Assembly: GCA_963849695.1 (NCBI GenBank)
Contig: CAWKIT010000016.1
Coordinates: 434,001-498,000 of the forward strand
DNA length: 64,000 bases
Direction of reading: 5' to 3'
Origin: DASSUW01 sp963849695
Lineage (GTDB): Bacteria; Actinomycetota; Thermoleophilia; Solirubrobacterales; Solirubrobacteraceae
The notes below the pieces were generated by a model. It was not told where the DNA came from. It searched no databases and saw only the letters and a program-made list of their open reading frames with translations. Below, piece after piece: positions 1 to 8,379 of this stretch. Made by a program: the position numbers and the translations under genes. How positions within the stretch are numbered: the stretch's first letter is position 1; each line of letters opens with the position of its first letter.

Positions 1-1856
1 ATCCGGGCTTCGAGGCCCTGCTGGACTTCCTCAAGCGCTCTCGCGGCTTCGACTTCACCGGCTACAAGCGCCCGAGCCTCGAGCGGCGCTTCCGCCGGCG
101 CATGGATGCGATCGGCTGTCGCGGCTACGGCGACTATCTCGACTATCTCGAGGTGCATCCCGAGGAGTACGAGCAGCTGTTCGACACGCTGCTGATCAAC
201 GTCACCGAGTTCTTCCGCGACCCGGCCACCTGGGAATACCTGCGTGACGAAGCCCTCCCGCTGCTGCTCGGGGCGAAGCCGAGCGAAGAGCCGGTTCGGG
301 TCTGGTGCGCCGGGTGCGCCTCGGGCCAGGAGGCCTACACCATGGCGATGCTGCTCGCCGAGGCCCTCGGCGAGGAGGCCTACACGGAGCGCGTGAAGAT
401 CTACGCCACCGACGTCGACGAGGACGCGCTGAAGACGGCGCGGCTGGCTCTCTACACCGACAAGGAGATCCAGAACGTCCCGGAGCCCTTGCGCGCGAAG
501 TACTTCGAACGCGTCGACAAGCGGCTGGGCTTTCGCAAGGACCTGCGACGCACGGTGATCTACGGCCGCAACAACCTCGTCTCGGACGCCCCGATCTCGC
601 GCCTGGACCTGCTGGTGTGCCGCAACACGCTCATGTACTTCACGGCGGAGACCCAGGGCCGGATCCTTCGTCACTTCCACTTCGCTCTCCGCGATCACGG
701 CGTGCTCGTGCTCGGGAAGTCGGAGATGATGGTCTCCCACCGCGAGATCTTCACGCCGGTCGACCTCAAGAAGCGGATCTTCCGCAAGCTCGAGGGGGCG
801 GTCTCGCTCCAGGCGCGGATCGCCGGGATGACGAACGGTGATGCGATGGAGCTGCCGGCCCCGTCCGACGACCGGGCCAGCCGCGACGCCGCACTGGAGC
901 TCGGTCCGCAACCCCAGATCATCGTCAGCCGCACCGGCGAGCTGAGCTACGCCAATGTCCCCGCCCGCGGCCTGTTCGGCATTTCGCGGGACGATTTCAG
1001 CCGTCCGTTCGCCGAGCTCGAGATCGCGAGCGCCCCGGTCAACGTGCTGCCCGCGTTCGAGGAGGCGCTGCGTGATCGGCGCCGCGTCGAGCTCGGAGAG
1101 CACAGCTTCCAGACCCGCGGCGGCGAGCCACGCCGGCTCGCCGTCGCCGTGGTGCCGCTGCTGCCGAGCGCCGGGCCCGCCCACGGCGTCAGCATCGTGT
1201 TCGAGGACGTCAGCCGGTACGTCGCGCTTCAGCGCGAGCTCGAGGGCAACCGGCGCGACCTCGAGCTGGCGTACGAGGAGCTCCAGTCCACGATCGACGA
1301 GCTCGAGACGACCAACGAGGAGCTCCAGTCGGCCAACGAGGAGCTCCAGACCACGAACGAGGAGCTCCAGTCGACCAACGAGGAGCTCGAGACGATGAAC
1401 GAGGAGCTCCAGTCGACCAACGAGGAGCTCGAGACGATCAACGACGAGCTGCGTGATCGCACGGCCGAGCTCAACCAGGTCAACGAGTTCCTGGAGGCCA
1501 TCCTCACGTCGCTCGGGATCGGCGTCGTGGTCGTGGACCGCCAGCAGCGCGTGCAGATCTGGAACGACCGCGCCGAGGACCTCTGGGGGGTGCGACAGGA
1601 CGAGGCCGTCGACCACCACCTCCTGTCGCTGGACATCGGGCTGCCGGTCGAGCGCCTCGCCGGCCCGCTGCGCTCGGTGCTCGGCGGGGGGAGCGAGCGC
1701 GAGCTGGCGATGCTCGACGCCGTCAACCGCCGCGGCCGCACGATCCAGTGCGCGACGACGATCATGCCGTTGCTGACCTCCGGCGGCGGCGACGGTAAGG
1801 TCGTCCGTGGTGCGATCGTGCTGATGGAAGACGGCCGCCCGAGCGACGGCGAATGA
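1..1856 (+). CDS. CheR-type methyltransferase fused to PAS domains and a coiled coil (5' end cut off)
   Basis: The frame is open to the window edge from base 3, so the N-terminus is missing; the first ATG at 102 is internal. The product is a chemotaxis-receptor-type methyltransferase: a CheR N-terminal helical part (FLKRSRGFDFTGYKRPSLE), then the SAM-binding motif WCAGCASGQEAYT near base 305 and the CheR signature CRNTLMYF near base 620. A first PAS-like domain follows (about bases 890-1215), then a long heptad coiled coil, then a second PAS domain (about 1480-1830). CheR-PAS hybrids are usually attached to CheB and hybrid kinases; those would lie upstream and are not visible. It probably senses a signal through PAS rather than acting as a simple receptor methylase. 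It overlaps the next gene by 4 nt (ATGA). Confidence 0.9.
   Translation, partial: PGFEALLDFLKRSRGFDFTGYKRPSLERRFRRRMDAIGCRGYGDYLDYLEVHPEEYEQLFDTLLINVTEFFRDPATWEYLRDEALPLLLGAKPSEEPVRVWCAGCASGQEAYTMAMLLAEALGEEAYTERVKIYATDVDEDALKTARLALYTDKEIQNVPEPLRAKYFERVDKRLGFRKDLRRTVIYGRNNLVSDAPISRLDLLVCRNTLMYFTAETQGRILRHFHFALRDHGVLVLGKSEMMVSHREIFTPVDLKKRIFRKLEGAVSLQARIAGMTNGDAMELPAPSDDRASRDAALELGPQPQIIVSRTGELSYANVPARGLFGISRDDFSRPFAELEIASAPVNVLPAFEEALRDRRRVELGEHSFQTRGGEPRRLAVAVVPLLPSAGPAHGVSIVFEDVSRYVALQRELEGNRRDLELAYEELQSTIDELETTNEELQSANEELQTTNEELQSTNEELETMNEELQSTNEELETINDELRDRTAELNQVNEFLEAILTSLGIGVVVVDRQQRVQIWNDRAEDLWGVRQDEAVDHHLLSLDIGLPVERLAGPLRSVLGGGSERELAMLDAVNRRGRTIQCATTIMPLLTSGGGDGKVVRGAIVLMEDGRPSDGE
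1275..1455 (+). repeat. 21-nt tandem repeats encoding coiled-coil heptads
   Basis: Within the CheR-PAS gene the unit NEEL(Q/E)(S/T)(T/A/M/I) recurs about eight times, one heptad per 21 nt, with highly similar codons (gaggagctccagtcgaccaac and variants). This predicts a rigid parallel coiled coil linking the two PAS domains. Near-identity at DNA level suggests that heptad number can change by slippage or recombination. Confidence 0.8.
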
Positions 1857-2137
1857 CCGAGAGCGCGCCCGACGACGAGCTGGAGCAGTACGAGTTGAAC
1901 GCGTACGAGCGCGCGCGTCGCGCGGTGGAGCGCGAGCAGGCGGCCCGCCGCCGCGCCGAGGAGGCGCGGGAGGAAGCCGCCCGTGCGCCGGACGAGGCGA
2001 GCCGGACGCGGCATGAACACGAAGCGCTCGCACACGAGCGCGCAGCGGAGGCACACCGCCGTGCCAGGGAGCTGCAGGAGACGCACGCGGAGCACTCGCG
2101 GGAGGCCGCGGAGCGCCGCTCGTCCTCCGCGGAATGA
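1853..2137 (+). CDS. small charged coiled-coil protein
   Basis: I do not recognise the 94-residue product. It is almost wholly helical and made of Glu, Arg and Ala (for example RRRAEEAREEAAR), with no signal peptide or membrane segment. Its ATG overlaps the CheR-PAS stop in an ATGA, so translation is probably coupled, which argues that it is real and that it works with the CheR-PAS protein. It ends 7 nt before the convergent Crp-family gene. A purely compositional ORF cannot be excluded. Confidence 0.6.
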   Translation: MTESAPDDELEQYELNAYERARRAVEREQAARRRAEEAREEAARAPDEASRTRHEHEALAHERAAEAHRRARELQETHAEHSREAAERRSSSAE

Positions 2138-2144
2138 CGGGCCG

Positions 2145-3173
2145 TCAGTCGCGTGCCACGCGGGTGACGCTTCGCGTCTCCTGGCAACGGTTTCGCAGCG
2201 CGTTGCCACGTTCCGCGAGCCGCGAGGTCTCGATGATCATCTCGCGCATCTCTTCGACGCGCACCCGGTACTGCTCGCGCAGGCGGTCCAGGACCGTCCG
2301 CAGCTCGACACCTCGCACGTGGACCGGCGCGAGCGCCGGGCTATCGGTCCTCGTGATCGAGACGACCGTGGCCTCGGCGGGTGCCGGTGCCGCGGGCGCC
2401 GGCGAATCCGGTGGGACCAGGCGCCGCCGCATCGGGATCACGCGCTCGATCTCAGGCTCGGGGACGCCGACCGGGGCGCCGGTGAGCAGCCACGTGCCAT
2501 CCTGGCGCCGCCTCAGCTCCCCGCGCTTGGTGAGCTCGCCGAGCGCGGTCGACACCGTCGGCCGCCTGGCGCCTATCAGCTGTCCGAGCATGCGGTGCGA
2601 CAGCGTCATCGGAAGTGCGACTCCCTCGGCGGTCATCCGGCCCCAGCGCTCGGCGAGGTGCCAGAACAGTGCCAGCAGCCTGCGGTCGACGCGGTTGAGC
2701 TGCGAGATCGCCTGCGTGACGGCCAGCCGCAGCGCACGCTCGTTGACGCGGTCGACGACCGCCACCATGACCTCCGGGTAGCGGGTCATCTCGACGCCGA
2801 AGCGGCGGTCGAGGAGAGCGAACCGGCTGCGCGCGAGCACACTCCAGCGGACCTGATGGCGCAGCAGAGTGGACCCGTCGTGCAGGCGCCACGGGCGGAT
2901 CACGTCGCCCGGCCCGAGCAGCTCGGTGCTCACCGTGTCCGACACCAGGACCTCGCGGGCGAGGACGCCGTCGAGCACCAGGATGCCGACGTGACCTGGG
3001 CTGGCGGAGGCCAGCTTCTCGGCGTCCCACGGCCCGGGATCGAGCGTGTGGACGGCGACGCGCAAGTCGCGCCGGGCCGCCTCGACCCGAGCGGCGTCGG
3101 TCAGCAGCAGCCCGAGGTCGGGGTCGAGCTCGAGCAGCGGTGAGATCTGGCGATCCGACATTGCTTCTTCCAC
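2145..3173 (-). CDS. Crp/Fnr-family transcriptional regulator
   Basis: The 342-residue protein has an N-terminal cyclic-nucleotide-binding-like beta barrel (about residues 15-140, with LLGPGDVIRPWR in place of the usual phosphate cassette), a long dimerisation helix, and a Crp-type winged helix (about 185-255, containing GARRPTVSTALGELTKRG). Canonical cAMP-contact residues are not evident, so the ligand is unknown. A C-terminal extension of about 80 residues, Pro/Ala-rich and then helical, is not part of the basic family. The start could be GTG/ATG at 3173 or the ATG at 3161 (MSDRQ). It is divergent from the ATPase gene at 3269 and shares its promoter region. Confidence 0.85.
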   Translation of the reverse strand: MEEAMSDRQISPLLELDPDLGLLLTDAARVEAARRDLRVAVHTLDPGPWDAEKLASASPGHVGILVLDGVLAREVLVSDTVSTELLGPGDVIRPWRLHDGSTLLRHQVRWSVLARSRFALLDRRFGVEMTRYPEVMVAVVDRVNERALRLAVTQAISQLNRVDRRLLALFWHLAERWGRMTAEGVALPMTLSHRMLGQLIGARRPTVSTALGELTKRGELRRRQDGTWLLTGAPVGVPEPEIERVIPMRRRLVPPDSPAPAAPAPAEATVVSITRTDSPALAPVHVRGVELRTVLDRLREQYRVRVEEMREMIIETSRLAERGNALRNRCQETRSVTRVARD

Positions 3174-3188
3174 TCCCTCCGAAATCGC

Positions 3189-3261
3189 ACAGTAGTCCTC
3201 TCACGGACCATTGCACATCGCGGTCAGAGTCCGGACGGTAGCGACGGGAACGCGCTACTGT
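3189..3261. promoter_or_regulatory. divergent promoter region with mirrored CTACTGT boxes
   Basis: Between the Crp-family gene and the ATPase gene, ACAGTAG (3189-3195) and CTACTGT (3255-3261) form a 7-bp inverted pair, each placing a TACTGT-like -10 upstream of one of the two divergent genes. A perfect inverted repeat GTAGCG/CGCTAC (3238-3243, 3253-3258) overlaps the rightward box and may be an operator. The rightward start codon lies 7 nt after the box, which suggests a very short or absent leader. Confidence 0.45.
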
Positions 3262-3268
3262 CAGCGGC

Positions 3269-3697
3269 ATGACGGGCACGCCGCTTGGTATGGAGGCGTT
3301 CTCGGTCGAAGGCGACGTGCGCGGGGGACCGAACGCCGCCTCCAGGGCGCGCACGCTGATGCGCAACGAGCTTTCGGGGCGGGTCCCGGGGCACGTCCTC
3401 TCCGAGGTCGCTCTGCTGCTCACGGAGCTGGTCGCCAACGGCGTCCGCCACGGCGGCGCCGACGAGCGGGCCGCTCTTCACGTGCGGTTCGAAGGCCGCC
3501 CGCCCGCGCTGCGCGTGGAGGTCGCCAACCCCGAGCACACGCCCGGCGCCGTCGGGACGCGGCGTCCCGACATGGGCGGCGGTGGAGGCCTCGGCCTGCA
3601 CATCGTCGAGCGTGTGGCGAGCCGCTGGGGCGTGCGCGACGACCCGCGGACGGCGGTCTGGTTCGAGCTCGACTGCGACCCGGAGACGCTCCTCTAG
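3269..3697 (+). CDS. anti-sigma-factor-like ATP-binding protein (HATPase_c)
   Basis: The 142-residue protein matches the stand-alone histidine-kinase-type ATPase fold of SpoIIAB/RsbW-like serine kinases. An N box is visible in LLLTELVANGVRHGG (about residues 49-63) and a G2-type box in GGGGGLGLHIVERVASRWG (near 106-124). Proteins of this class usually bind a sigma factor or a STAS antagonist. No such partner is adjacent; the only STAS gene in the window is 27 kb away. The regulatory target is therefore unknown. Confidence 0.8.
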   Translation: MTGTPLGMEAFSVEGDVRGGPNAASRARTLMRNELSGRVPGHVLSEVALLLTELVANGVRHGGADERAALHVRFEGRPPALRVEVANPEHTPGAVGTRRPDMGGGGGLGLHIVERVASRWGVRDDPRTAVWFELDCDPETLL

Positions 3698-3707
3698 GCT
3701 CCCGCGG

Positions 3708-4625
3708 GTGCCCCCCAAGCGGCTCGAGGTCCAGATCGACGGGCGCACCCTGTCGCTGTCGAACCTGGACAAGCTGATGTATCCCGAGGCGGGATTCACC
3801 AAGGGGCACGTGATCGAGTACTACACGCGCATCGCGCCCGTGCTGCTCGACCACCTGCGCGACCGGCCGCTGACGCTCAAGCGCTATCCGGACGGGGTCG
3901 AGGGGCCGTACTTCTACGAGAAGCAGTGCCCGTCGCACCGGCCCGACTGGGTGCCGACAACGGTGATCGGGAGCAGCCGCGCGCGCGACGGCAAGATCAA
4001 CTTCTGCCTCGCGAACGATCTCCCGACCCTCGTGTGGCTGGCGAACCTCGCCGACCTCGAGCTGCACACCTCGCTGGCCACGGCGGCGGACTACTCGCGG
4101 CCGACGGTGATCGCCTTCGACCTCGACCCCGGGCCGCCGGCCACGATCGTCGAGTGCGCCCAGGTGGCGCTCGAGCTGCGGACCGTGTTCGAGCACCTGG
4201 GCATGCAGGCGTTCCCGAAGACCTCCGGCTCGAAGGGGATGCAGGTGTACGTGCCGCTCAACACGCCGGTCGGCTACGAGCAGACGAGCGGCTTCGCGAG
4301 GGGGCTGGCGCAGCTGCTCGAGCGCCGGCGGCCGGAGCTGGTGGTCTCGGACATGAAGAAGTCGCTGCGCGAGGGCAAGGTGCTGGTCGACTGGAGTCAG
4401 AACGCCCAGCACAAGACGACCGTCTGCGTGTACTCGCTGCGCGCGCGGCCGCGGCCGACCGTCTCGACGCCCCTGCTGTGGGAGGAGGTCGAGGCGGTGA
4501 TCGGCTCGCGCGATCCCGACGACCTCGTGTTCACCTCCGGCGACGTGCTCGAGCGCGTGGCCGAGCACGGCGACTGCTTCGCGGGCGTGCTCGAGCTGGA
4601 GCAGCGGTTGCCCGACGCGCTATAA
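3708..4625 (+). CDS. stand-alone LigD-type polymerase/primase domain (non-homologous end joining)
   Basis: This 305-residue protein corresponds to the archaeo-eukaryotic-primase-type polymerase domain of bacterial LigD, which fills gaps at double-strand breaks. The first two catalytic aspartates are in FDLDPG (residues 138 and 140), the nucleotide-binding motif SGSKG is at 173-177, and the third aspartate is in KVLVDWSQN (228). The conserved C-terminal block around YSLRARPRPTVSTPL is present. Length fits the isolated domain, with no ligase or nuclease module and no ku gene nearby. I chose GTG 3708 because conserved sequence begins there and a TAGGCT -10-like box sits 7 nt upstream; a longer upstream reading would overlap the ATPase gene. 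Confidence 0.88.
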   Translation: MPPKRLEVQIDGRTLSLSNLDKLMYPEAGFTKGHVIEYYTRIAPVLLDHLRDRPLTLKRYPDGVEGPYFYEKQCPSHRPDWVPTTVIGSSRARDGKINFCLANDLPTLVWLANLADLELHTSLATAADYSRPTVIAFDLDPGPPATIVECAQVALELRTVFEHLGMQAFPKTSGSKGMQVYVPLNTPVGYEQTSGFARGLAQLLERRRPELVVSDMKKSLREGKVLVDWSQNAQHKTTVCVYSLRARPRPTVSTPLLWEEVEAVIGSRDPDDLVFTSGDVLERVAEHGDCFAGVLELEQRLPDAL

Positions 4626-4633
4626 ACGCTGCC

Positions 4634-4819
4634 ATGGACCTCGAAGAGCGCTCGCTCGACGACACGCTCGAGCAGACCTGCACCGTGTGCGGCGCGAGGC
4701 TGACCGCGCTCGAGATCGAGGCCGCCCGCGAGGCGGGCGGCCCGTTCCTGTGCAGCGTCCACGCGGCCGAGGAGCTCCCGGCGGCCGAGGCCGCCGACGA
4801 CACGATCACCCCGGATTAA
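4634..4819 (+). CDS. small cysteine-containing protein, possible zinc binder
   Basis: The 61-residue product has CTVCGARLT (residues 15-23) and a later CSVH, giving a C-x2-C ... C-x2-H arrangement that could hold one metal ion. It starts 8 nt after the LigD-type gene, so the two may be co-transcribed. The last bases overlap the stop of the convergent transketolase gene. The family is not recognised. Confidence 0.6.
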   Translation: MDLEERSLDDTLEQTCTVCGARLTALEIEAAREAGGPFLCSVHAAEELPAAEAADDTITPD

Positions 4820-6627
4820 GCGGCGGCCTTCGCGAGCTCGCGCGCGGCGGCGGCGATGGCCGGCGCGTCGATGCCGGCCGCGTGCAGGAGCTCCTCCGGC
4901 GTTCCGGACACCGGCATCTCGCGCACGGCCAGCTTGGTGACGCGCGGGCGGTCTTCGGAGTCGGCCAGGGCGTCGAGGACCGCGTCGCCGAGCCCGCCCT
5001 CGGGCCAGTGGTCCTCGACCGTTATCACCGCGCCGCACTCGCGCGCCGCGGCGCGGACCGCCTCGGCGTCGATCGGCTTGACCGAGTAGCAGTCGAGCAC
5101 GCGGGCGCGGATGCCCTCGCCTTCGAGCGACTCGGCGGCGCGGTCGGCCTCGTCAAGGGTGATCCCGCACGCGACGATGGCGACGTCGTCGCCGTCGCGG
5201 ACGACCCGGCTCCCGCCGATCCTCACGTCCTCGTCGGCCGGCGTGCGTACCGGCGTCTTCCCGCGCAGGGTGCGCAGGAACGAGACGCCTTTGGTGTCGG
5301 CCATCGCCGCGACCAGCTTGGCCGTCTGGTTCGCGTCGCTCGGATGCAGGACCGTCGAGCCGTGGACGGCCCGGAACGCGGCGAGGTCCTCGAGCGCCAT
5401 CTGCGACGGGCCGTCCTCGCCGATCGAGACGCCGGCGTGCGAGCCGCTGAGCCGGATGTCCGCGCGCGAGATCGCCGCCATCCGCACGAAGTCGTAGGCG
5501 CGCGAGAAGAAGGCGGCGAACGTCGAGGCGAACGGCACCCAGCCGCGGACCTGGAAGCCGACCGCCGCCGCCACCAGCTGCTGCTCGGCGATGAACATCT
5601 CGAAGTAGCGGTCCTCGTGGGCCGCGCGGAAGTCCTCGGAGTGCGTCGAGTTCGATACCTCGCCGTCGAGCGCGACGACGTCGCCGCGCTGGGAGCCGAG
5701 CGCGGTCAGCGCCTCGCCGTACGCCTTGCGGGTGGCGACCTCCTCGCCGAGCTCCCAGCTGGGGAGGTCGGTCGGGGTCGTCTCGAACCGGTGGGGCGTG
5801 CCGCCGGCCGGCTCGGCGAGCTTCACGGTGACGTCGCGCTCGCCGCCGAGCTCCTGGATCGCCTCCTCGGGGTCGTCGAGCGGCTTGCCGTGCTTGCCGG
5901 GCAGGTCCTCGACCGCCTCGACGCCCTTGCCCTTCTTCGTGCGGGCGACGATCGCCGTCGGCCGGCCCTCGGTGGACTCGGCTTCGGCGTACGCGGCCTC
6001 GATCGCGTCGACGTCGTGCCCGTCGATCGCGATCGCGTGCCACCCGAAGGCGGTGAGGCGCTCGACGTAGCCGGCGGTGTCCCAGCCCAGCATCGTCTCG
6101 CGCGTCTGCCCGAGCCGGTTGACGTCGATGATCGCGACCAGGTTGTCGAGGCCCTCCCAGCCGGCATGCTGGATCGACTCCCACATCGAGCCCTCGGCCA
6201 TCTCGGAGTCGCCGCACAGGCACCAGACGCGGAACGGCAGGCGGTCGAGCCGGGCGCCGGCGAGCGCTACGCCGGTCGCGATCGGCAGCCCCTGTCCGAG
6301 CGAGCCGGTGGCGACGTCGGTGGGTGGGATGCGCGGGGTGGGGTGCCCCTCGAGCCGCGAGCCGAGCTTGCGGAAGGTCAGCAGCTCCTCGTCCTCGAGC
6401 CTGCCGGTCGCCTTGAGCATCGCGTAGTACAGCGGCGAGGCGTGGCCCTTGGAGAAGATCAGGTGGTCGTCGGACCGCAGGTGACCGTCGATGAGGACGG
6501 CGATCAGGTCGGCCGCCGACATCGAGGACGTGGGGTGGCCGGAGCCGGCGGCGGCGCTGGCGCGGACGGAGTCCACGCGCAGCTGCTGCCCCAGCTCGCG
6601 GCGGAAGTCGCTGCGCTCGCCCATCAC
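4816..6627 (-). CDS. tkt: transketolase
   Basis: Thiamine-diphosphate enzyme that moves two-carbon units between sugar phosphates in the pentose phosphate pathway. About 603 residues in one chain: the pyrophosphate domain has GSGHPTSSMSAADL, the substrate-site SKGHASP, and the ThDP/metal motif CGDSEMAEGS with a downstream Asn (IIDVNRLGQT). The central pyrimidine domain carries the catalytic Glu region GEDGPSQM, and a transketolase C-terminal domain follows. At about 600 residues it is shorter than the classical 660-residue form and resembles fused split-type or DXS-like transketolases. The GTG at 6627 or the ATG at 6624 overlaps the upstream transaldolase stop, so the two are coupled. Confidence 0.93.
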   Translation of the reverse strand: MMGERSDFRRELGQQLRVDSVRASAAAGSGHPTSSMSAADLIAVLIDGHLRSDDHLIFSKGHASPLYYAMLKATGRLEDEELLTFRKLGSRLEGHPTPRIPPTDVATGSLGQGLPIATGVALAGARLDRLPFRVWCLCGDSEMAEGSMWESIQHAGWEGLDNLVAIIDVNRLGQTRETMLGWDTAGYVERLTAFGWHAIAIDGHDVDAIEAAYAEAESTEGRPTAIVARTKKGKGVEAVEDLPGKHGKPLDDPEEAIQELGGERDVTVKLAEPAGGTPHRFETTPTDLPSWELGEEVATRKAYGEALTALGSQRGDVVALDGEVSNSTHSEDFRAAHEDRYFEMFIAEQQLVAAAVGFQVRGWVPFASTFAAFFSRAYDFVRMAAISRADIRLSGSHAGVSIGEDGPSQMALEDLAAFRAVHGSTVLHPSDANQTAKLVAAMADTKGVSFLRTLRGKTPVRTPADEDVRIGGSRVVRDGDDVAIVACGITLDEADRAAESLEGEGIRARVLDCYSVKPIDAEAVRAAARECGAVITVEDHWPEGGLGDAVLDALADSEDRPRVTKLAVREMPVSGTPEELLHAAGIDAPAIAAAARELAKAAA

Positions 6628-7721
6628 GCGGCCACCAGCTGGTCACGCTTGGCCTCGAGGTCGGCGAACAGCTCGCGGAACGACTTGGCGAACTTCTCGA
6701 CGCCCTCGCGCTCGAGCGTGGCCACCACGTCGTCGTAGTCGACGCCGGCCTCGCCGAGCCGCTCCAGGATGCGGCGCGCGCCCTCCACGTCCTGGTCGAG
6801 CTTGCGCTCGATCACGCCGTGGTCCTGAACGGCCTCGATCGTCTCGCGCGGCATCGTGTTGACGGTGTCGGGGCCGACCAGCTCCTCGACGTAGAGAGTG
6901 TCGCGGTACGCCGGGTTCTTGGTCGAGGTCGAAGCCCACAGGCAGCGCTGCGGCGTCGCGCCCTTCGCGGCCAGCGCGTCCCACTGCGCGCCCGAGAACA
7001 CCTCCGCGTAGGTCTCGTACGCGAGCTTGGCGTTGGCGATCGCCAGCGTGCCCTTGAGCTCGTCGAAGCCGCCGATCTCGTCGAGCCGGCGGTCGGCCTC
7101 GGTATCGACGCGACTGACGAAGAAGCTCGCCACCGAGGCGACCTTCGAGGGGTCGCCGCCGCTCTCGACCAGGCGCTCGAGGCCGCGGATGTACGCCTCG
7201 GCGACCTCGCGGTGGCGCTCGAGCGAGAAGATCAGCGTGACGTTGACGGGGATGCCGCTCGCGATCGTCTCCTCGATCGCGGACAGGCCCTCCTTGGTGG
7301 CGGGGATCTTGATCAGCACGTTCGGGCGGTCGATCAGGCCGTGCAGGCGTGCGGCCTCGTCGATCGTGGCCTGGGTGTCGTGCGCGAGGTTCGGGTCGAC
7401 CTCGAGCGAGACCCAGCCGTCCTTGCCGTTGCCGTCGTCCCAGACGCGGCGGAGCTCGTCGCACGCGGCGCGGATGTCGTCGCGCGCGAGCACGAGGAAG
7501 ATCTCCTTCGGCTCGGACTCCGTCGCGCTCACCTCCTTGATCTGGTCGTCGTAGGCGTCGCCCTCCGCGATCGCGCCCTGGAAGATCGTCGGGTTGGAGG
7601 TCACGCCGACGACCCCGTCGGCGACGAGGCCGGCGAGGTCGCCGCCGTTGACGAAGTTGCGCGACAGGTAGTCGATCCAGACTGCTTGTCCTTGCTCGGC
7701 GAGCTGCTTCAGCGGGGTCAT
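6624..7721 (-). CDS. tal: transaldolase
   Basis: Transfers a dihydroxyacetone unit between sedoheptulose 7-phosphate and glyceraldehyde 3-phosphate. The 365-residue protein is of the long actinobacterial TalB-like type. The Schiff-base lysine lies in PNVLIKIPATKEG, and GVTSNPTIFQ and NVTLIFSLERHREV are family signatures. I chose ATG 7721 over the much longer open frame because conserved sequence begins at MTPLKQLAEQG and CAGGAGA lies just upstream. Its stop overlaps the transketolase start, forming a two-gene operon of the non-oxidative pentose phosphate branch. Confidence 0.94.
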   Translation of the reverse strand: MTPLKQLAEQGQAVWIDYLSRNFVNGGDLAGLVADGVVGVTSNPTIFQGAIAEGDAYDDQIKEVSATESEPKEIFLVLARDDIRAACDELRRVWDDGNGKDGWVSLEVDPNLAHDTQATIDEAARLHGLIDRPNVLIKIPATKEGLSAIEETIASGIPVNVTLIFSLERHREVAEAYIRGLERLVESGGDPSKVASVASFFVSRVDTEADRRLDEIGGFDELKGTLAIANAKLAYETYAEVFSGAQWDALAAKGATPQRCLWASTSTKNPAYRDTLYVEELVGPDTVNTMPRETIEAVQDHGVIERKLDQDVEGARRILERLGEAGVDYDDVVATLEREGVEKFAKSFRELFADLEAKRDQLVAA

Positions 7722-7881
7722 GTCTCTCCTGGCGAGTCGGGGTGCACCTCTTATGAAACCGTGCCCGTCGAGTCGGCCGCGGAAACGGCTGCCGCGCGCC
7801 GCGGCTACGCCGCCGCAGACAGGGGCGGCGACGCCCGCGAACGCAGGGTCGCCCACATGGTCTGGTGGGGGCTGACGGGCG

Positions 7882-8091
7882 CTAGCGCGGGCGCCCGGAC
7901 AGCTCTCGCAGCCAGGCTGCCACGGCTTGCTCGTCGCGACGCGCCTCGCGCTGGCGCGCCGCCCGGGCCTGGCTGGCGGTGATCGTGTTACGGCCGCCGG
8001 AGCTTGCCGGCCGCCCGAAGCGACCGACAGGCGCTGCAGCCTTTCCCGTGAGCGGCTGACCTCGCCGCCCGGCGTCATAAGCCACCGACAT
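7882..8091 (-). CDS. possible small basic protein upstream of tal
   Basis: A 69-codon frame opens at ATG 8091 (MSVAYDAGRRGQPLTG) and ends with a helical, charged stretch (ASQARAARQREARRDEQA, then WLRELSGRPR). It is on the same strand as tal-tkt, ending 160 nt before tal. Its third-position G+C is lower than in neighbouring genes and I know no relatives, so it is only a candidate. The rest of the 7722-8379 gap shows no convincing gene. Confidence 0.35.
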   Translation of the reverse strand: MSVAYDAGRRGQPLTGKAAAPVGRFGRPASSGGRNTITASQARAARQREARRDEQAVAAWLRELSGRPR

Positions 8092-8320
8092 CTCGGCGGA
8101 CCATACATTCCGAGCGAGTTGCCGTCTACTCCAATGTGTCCACCGAACAAACCGAGGATTCGACACCCGGGCCAGGCGACCACTCGGAAAGCGCTCCGCC
8201 TGCAGGGAATCGCGAATCCTCGTACCAAGCTCCGGATTGTTGCCCTGCCGACATAAATTCCGCCCCAGACGTGTGCGAACGAACCGCCTCGAGCGGCCGG
8301 GCCGATGATCGTCTGCGGCG

Positions 8321-8349
8321 GTGACGGCCTCGGCGGTTTCGGTTAGAGT
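8321..8349 (+). promoter_or_regulatory. sigma-70-like promoter for the histidine kinase gene
   Basis: GTGACG (8321-8326) and TAGAGT (8344-8349) are spaced by exactly 17 nt and lie 30 nt before the TTG start at 8380, which is preceded by GAGGAG (8368-8373). The surrounding 8092-8379 sequence is less GC-rich than the genes and holds no supported ORF. Confidence 0.5.
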
Positions 8350-8379
8350 CGGATTTTCGCCCCGATCGAGGAGTTCTCG

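Noticed and set aside
8136..8324. 62-codon plus-strand frame beginning MSTEQTEDSTPGPG
   Set aside because: Unusual composition, no ribosome site, and it overlaps the promoter of the kinase gene; probably chance.
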